A stretch of 7,904 nt of DNA from Deltaproteobacteria bacterium (lineage in GTDB: Bacteria; Myxococcota; XYA12-FULL-58-9; JAUUZB01): contig JAUUZB010000132.1 of the NCBI GenBank assembly GCA_030590185.1, forward strand, positions 1 to 7,904. The letters are read 5' to 3'. This document shows positions 5,289 through 7,904 of this stretch, piece after piece. A program made the position numbers and the translations under genes. The notes beneath the pieces were generated by a model. The model saw only the letters and a program-made list of their open reading frames with translations. It was not told where the DNA came from and did no database searches. Position 1 is the first letter of the stretch; each line of letters starts with the position of its first letter.

Positions 5289-7370
5289 ATGAGGCTCTTC
5301 TCGCGCGCGCGCCTTTGGATCGTACTGCTTTCGGGTCTGCTGCTCTTGGCCTGCCAGCGGGACTTCACCTTGCCGGGTGGGGGCGGGCCCTCGCTCTGCG
5401 GCAACGACACCGTCAACGTGGATGAGGAGTGCGAGGACGGTAACCTCTCCATCAACGACGGGTGCCCGAGTGGACCGCTCGGAACCTGCACGGATGCGGT
5501 CTGTGGCGATGGCTTCGCCTGGGTCGAGGGCTACGGCGCCAACGAGGAGTGTGACGATGGCAACGATGCTCCCGACGACGGCTGCTACCGCTGCCAGCTC
5601 GAGGATCACTGGCTGTGTGCCGTCGATGCGCGCAATAGCCCTTGCTGGTGTGGCCCGGGCTATCAGGACCGCGATGAGGACGGCACTTGCCTTCCCTCCT
5701 GCACCAACATCGAGCTCCCGCCCCTGACCGCCCACCAGCTCTGCGACGATTCCACGGGCACGGTGGCCTACCGCTGTGAGGCCGACGCCACCCTCGAGCC
5801 CCTCGATGGTCTCTGCGAGCTGGTCGCCTGCTCCCCGGCCTGTGGTCTCCATCAGGCGTGCGTGGAGGCGGGCGGGAGCGCTTCCTGTGCCTGCCACGAT
5901 TATTGGATCGGCGCGGGCTGCGACACCTGCCGGGTCCTGGTGGATCCGGCCGCGGCCTGTACCAACTGTGATGGGCTCTCCTGGTCCACGGCCCTGCCCA
6001 CCCTCCAGCAGGGAATCGATCTCGCCGCCAACCGGGCCGAGGGCTACGCCGAGCACTGCGAGGTCTGGGTCAAGGCAGGGCACTACTGGGTCCACGAGGG
6101 CGCGCCCCAGGACACGATCCAGCTCGAGCCCTGGGTGGCCCTCTACGGTGGCTTCGCCGGCAACGAGCAGACCCGCGCCGAGCGCGATTGGAGGGCCAAC
6201 CGGACCATCCTCGATGGCCACGCCGGCCCCGACTCCCCCGAGCAGGCCTGGCACGTGGTCGTCGCCGCCAGCAACAGCATCGTCGATGGCTTCGTCGTCA
6301 CCGGGGGCAAGGCGGCCGGCCGACACGGCGACGGTGGGCAGGTTCTGGACGACGATGGGGGGGCCTTTCTGATCGATCAGGTGGAGAACGTTCGGGTGGC
6401 CAACTGCGCCATCGTGAGCAACAGCGCCCGCACCGAGGGCGGCGCGGTGCGCGTTCAAACCTCCTCCGTGGTCTTCGAGAACTGCTCCTTCGTGGCCAAC
6501 AGCACCTGGAACGACGTGCAATTCAATCGCGGCGGCGCCATCCACTCCAACTGGAGCGCGACCGAGCTTCGCCATTGCGTGCTCGCGGGCAACGCTGGAG
6601 ACGGGCACCTGGTCGGTCTCTGGAATGCGGCCTTTCCCGACGCCAACCTGGTGTCCAATTCCCTCGCGGTCGGCAACACCTCCCACATCACCTTCGACAA
6701 CCTCTACAGCCCGACCCGGTACTTCGCCACGACGGTCGCGAACAACACCCCCGCGAAATTCGGCGCCATCATGCACAACTCGTACACCACCGTGCGGACG
6801 GTGAACTGCCTCTTCGCCGCCCACGGGCCCGGCCTCGGAGAGGACAGCGACTTCTGGCACAACGGCGCTGGCACCGAGATGACCTATTCGATCTTCGAGG
6901 GCTTCGACTGTGGGGGCCAGGGCCCGAAGTGCATCACGGACCTCACCGTGGTGGATGCCGCGCCGGGCTTCCTCGCGGTGTCCGGTTCGGCGACCGGGAC
7001 CTGGGATAGCGTCGCCTGGGATCCACTCACCGTCGAGACCACCCTCACCGACAGCGCCGCGGGCTGGACGGCCGGCGAGCGAGCGGGACTCTTCGTCCAG
7101 GCGGATACCGCGACCGTGCAACAGTTTCCGATTCTAGAAAACACCGCCTCGACCCTGGTGGTGCTGGGGGATCTGAGGCCCTTCGTGCAGGCCGGTGCCC
7201 CCTACCAGCTCTTCGACTACCGGCTCGATCTCACCTCGGCGGCCGTCGACGCCGGGACCAATCTGAGCGGGGAGGGGATCACCGACGACCTCCTCGGGGC
7301 GCCCCGGAACATTTGCCACACCGGCAGCGCACCCGAATGCTATGACGCAGGCGCCCATGAACTGCAGTAG
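5289..7370 (+). CDS. Lipoprotein with Cys-rich repeats, EGF-like module and parallel beta-helix
   Basis: This is a 693-residue exported lipoprotein. The signal peptide has a hydrophobic core at residues 9-20 and lipobox LLAC, with the lipidated cysteine at C22 followed by Q23. Residues 37-102 hold two Myxococcus cysteine-rich repeats (EECEDGN at 46-52, EECDDGN at 86-92). Residues 181-211 form an EGF-like module with the exact spacing C-x3-C-x5-C-x8-C-x-C-x8-C. From about 229 the chain enters a right-handed beta-helix of the polymorphic outer-membrane/DUF1565-like type. Landmarks are GLSWSTALPTLQQGIDLA, VWVKAGHYWVHEG, WVALYGGFAGNEQTRAERDW, then ladder turns such as NCAIVSNSARTEGGAV and NCSFVANST. 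About residues 570-640 form an insert (TLTDSAAGWTAGERAG to YQLFDYRL), after which the helix closes with AAVDAGTN and YDAGAHELQ. The family suggests carbohydrate binding, adhesion or surface scaffolding. No pectate-lyase catalytic residues could be identified, so enzymatic activity is not claimed. It is adjacent to, and architecturally similar to, the upstream lipoprotein. Confidence 0.93.
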   Translation: MRLFSRARLWIVLLSGLLLLACQRDFTLPGGGGPSLCGNDTVNVDEECEDGNLSINDGCPSGPLGTCTDAVCGDGFAWVEGYGANEECDDGNDAPDDGCYRCQLEDHWLCAVDARNSPCWCGPGYQDRDEDGTCLPSCTNIELPPLTAHQLCDDSTGTVAYRCEADATLEPLDGLCELVACSPACGLHQACVEAGGSASCACHDYWIGAGCDTCRVLVDPAAACTNCDGLSWSTALPTLQQGIDLAANRAEGYAEHCEVWVKAGHYWVHEGAPQDTIQLEPWVALYGGFAGNEQTRAERDWRANRTILDGHAGPDSPEQAWHVVVAASNSIVDGFVVTGGKAAGRHGDGGQVLDDDGGAFLIDQVENVRVANCAIVSNSARTEGGAVRVQTSSVVFENCSFVANSTWNDVQFNRGGAIHSNWSATELRHCVLAGNAGDGHLVGLWNAAFPDANLVSNSLAVGNTSHITFDNLYSPTRYFATTVANNTPAKFGAIMHNSYTTVRTVNCLFAAHGPGLGEDSDFWHNGAGTEMTYSIFEGFDCGGQGPKCITDLTVVDAAPGFLAVSGSATGTWDSVAWDPLTVETTLTDSAAGWTAGERAGLFVQADTATVQQFPILENTASTLVVLGDLRPFVQAGAPYQLFDYRLDLTSAAVDAGTNLSGEGITDDLLGAPRNICHTGSAPECYDAGAHELQ

Positions 7371-7385
7371 CCGCGTCGAGGACGG

Positions 7386-7904
7386 ATGAACGAAGCAGAC
7401 CAGCAAGAGCTCCAGCGCGTCCTGACCAAGCTGATCTCCGAGACCAACGGCGTCTCGCTGGGGGACACCCTCGAGCTGGCGATGCACTCCATGCTCTTCA
7501 AGGAGAGGCCGACCGCCCTGGCGTCCGTCACGGAGTTTCGGACGCTGCTCTTCGAGCTGGCGCGCGGCGCCGTGAAGGTCGACATCCTCTTGCAGCATCC
7601 GGTGGGACAGGCGCTGGAGCAGATCCTCATCGCTTTTCCGCAGCCCTTCCAGGACGAGCACACCCATCTCACCGGATCGCTGGAGGCCAGCTTCATCTAC
7701 CCCCGGCTCATGGCCCTGCTCGAGGGGCCCGACGCGGCGGTCTACCAGGCGAAGATCACCGAGGTCTACGGGGAGGACGCGCTGCCCATCCGCGATGAAG
7801 CAGACGTGGACCGCCTCATTCGCTTGCGGGAGCACATCTCCTTCGACCGCTACCTTCAGCTGCTGACCCTCCCCAAGCTGGTGTTGCGGGATCGCGAGGC
7901 ACAC
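7386..7904 (+). CDS. N-terminal part of an adenosine-deaminase-like metallohydrolase
   Basis: The frame opens at ATG 7386 and runs without a stop to the window edge (173 codons), so the gene is truncated on the right. It starts 15 nt after the upstream stop, with a modest GAGG at 7378-7381 four bases before the ATG. Residues 1-85 are mainly helical and unlike known domains. At 91-99 comes EHTHLTGSL, with H92-x-H94 matching the HxH zinc-binding motif and the following H-L-x-G-S/A-L of adenosine/AMP deaminases in the amidohydrolase superfamily. ISFDRYLQLLTLPKLVL near residues 150-167 matches the family's F-x-x-Y-L...LP-x-x-V-L stretch. The reaction would be hydrolytic deamination of a purine nucleoside or a related amidohydrolase reaction. 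The catalytic glutamate, the remaining histidine and the aspartates lie beyond the edge, so activity and substrate cannot be confirmed. There is no signal peptide, so it is probably cytoplasmic, unlike its two exported neighbours. Confidence 0.8.
   Translation, partial: MNEADQQELQRVLTKLISETNGVSLGDTLELAMHSMLFKERPTALASVTEFRTLLFELARGAVKVDILLQHPVGQALEQILIAFPQPFQDEHTHLTGSLEASFIYPRLMALLEGPDAAVYQAKITEVYGEDALPIRDEADVDRLIRLREHISFDRYLQLLTLPKLVLRDREAH

Noticed and set aside
5244..7121. 625-codon open frame on the minus strand, opposite the beta-helix lipoprotein gene
   Set aside because: It is an antisense by-product of GC-rich codons: its translation is low-complexity (rich in V, G, A, E and R) with no recognisable domain, while the plus strand has a signal peptide, EGF module and strong ribosome binding site.
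7134..7904. 256-codon open frame on the minus strand at the right edge
   Set aside because: The plus strand carries the deaminase motifs and a start placed neatly after the upstream stop; the minus frame crosses the end of the lipoprotein gene and has no recognisable features.

Overview
The window is GC-rich DNA with five genes, all on the + strand, and the first and last genes run off the window edges. The two large genes encode lipoproteins carrying 'ECDDGN'-type cysteine-rich repeats (the Myxococcus cysteine-rich repeat), RCC1 propeller blades and an outer-membrane-type beta-helix. This combination is typical of Myxococcota and related former delta-proteobacteria, so a myxobacterial or related environmental genome is the best guess. 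No ribosomal or other phylogenetic marker is present to settle it.

Layout: 1-495 is the C-terminal part of a protein of unknown function, probably a secreted beta-sandwich. 496-677 is a gap whose first half is dense with inverted repeats, some of them mutually exclusive. 678-1889 is a 403-residue cysteine-cluster protein of the YkgJ type with an extra C-terminal domain that looks PqqD-like. 1890-2140 is a gap that probably holds the promoter of the next gene, plus a 17-codon mini-ORF that overlaps that gene's start. 2141-5173 is a 1010-residue lipoprotein: a cysteine-rich stalk followed by exactly 14 RCC1-like blades, each with a cysteine pair. 5174-5288 is a gap with two palindromes and a 38-nt REP-like hairpin just ahead of a near-perfect Shine-Dalgarno sequence. 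5289-7370 is a second lipoprotein with cysteine-rich repeats, an EGF-like module and a parallel beta-helix. 7386-7904 is the start of an adenosine-deaminase-like metallohydrolase whose HxH metal motif lies unusually far from the N-terminus.

How the genes relate: the two lipoproteins are tandem and share the same kind of Cys-rich N-terminal stalk joined to a large repeat domain. They therefore look like paired cell-surface proteins for adhesion, ligand binding or scaffolding. Their ligands cannot be read from sequence. The deaminase-like gene starts only 15 nt after the second lipoprotein and may be co-transcribed with it, though a functional link is not evident. I see no RNA genes, CRISPR array, transposase, integrase or defence module. 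The most unusual elements are the 14-blade disulfide-rich propeller protein, the cysteine-cluster/PqqD-like fusion, and the structured intergenic regions. I do not claim a wholly new system here.
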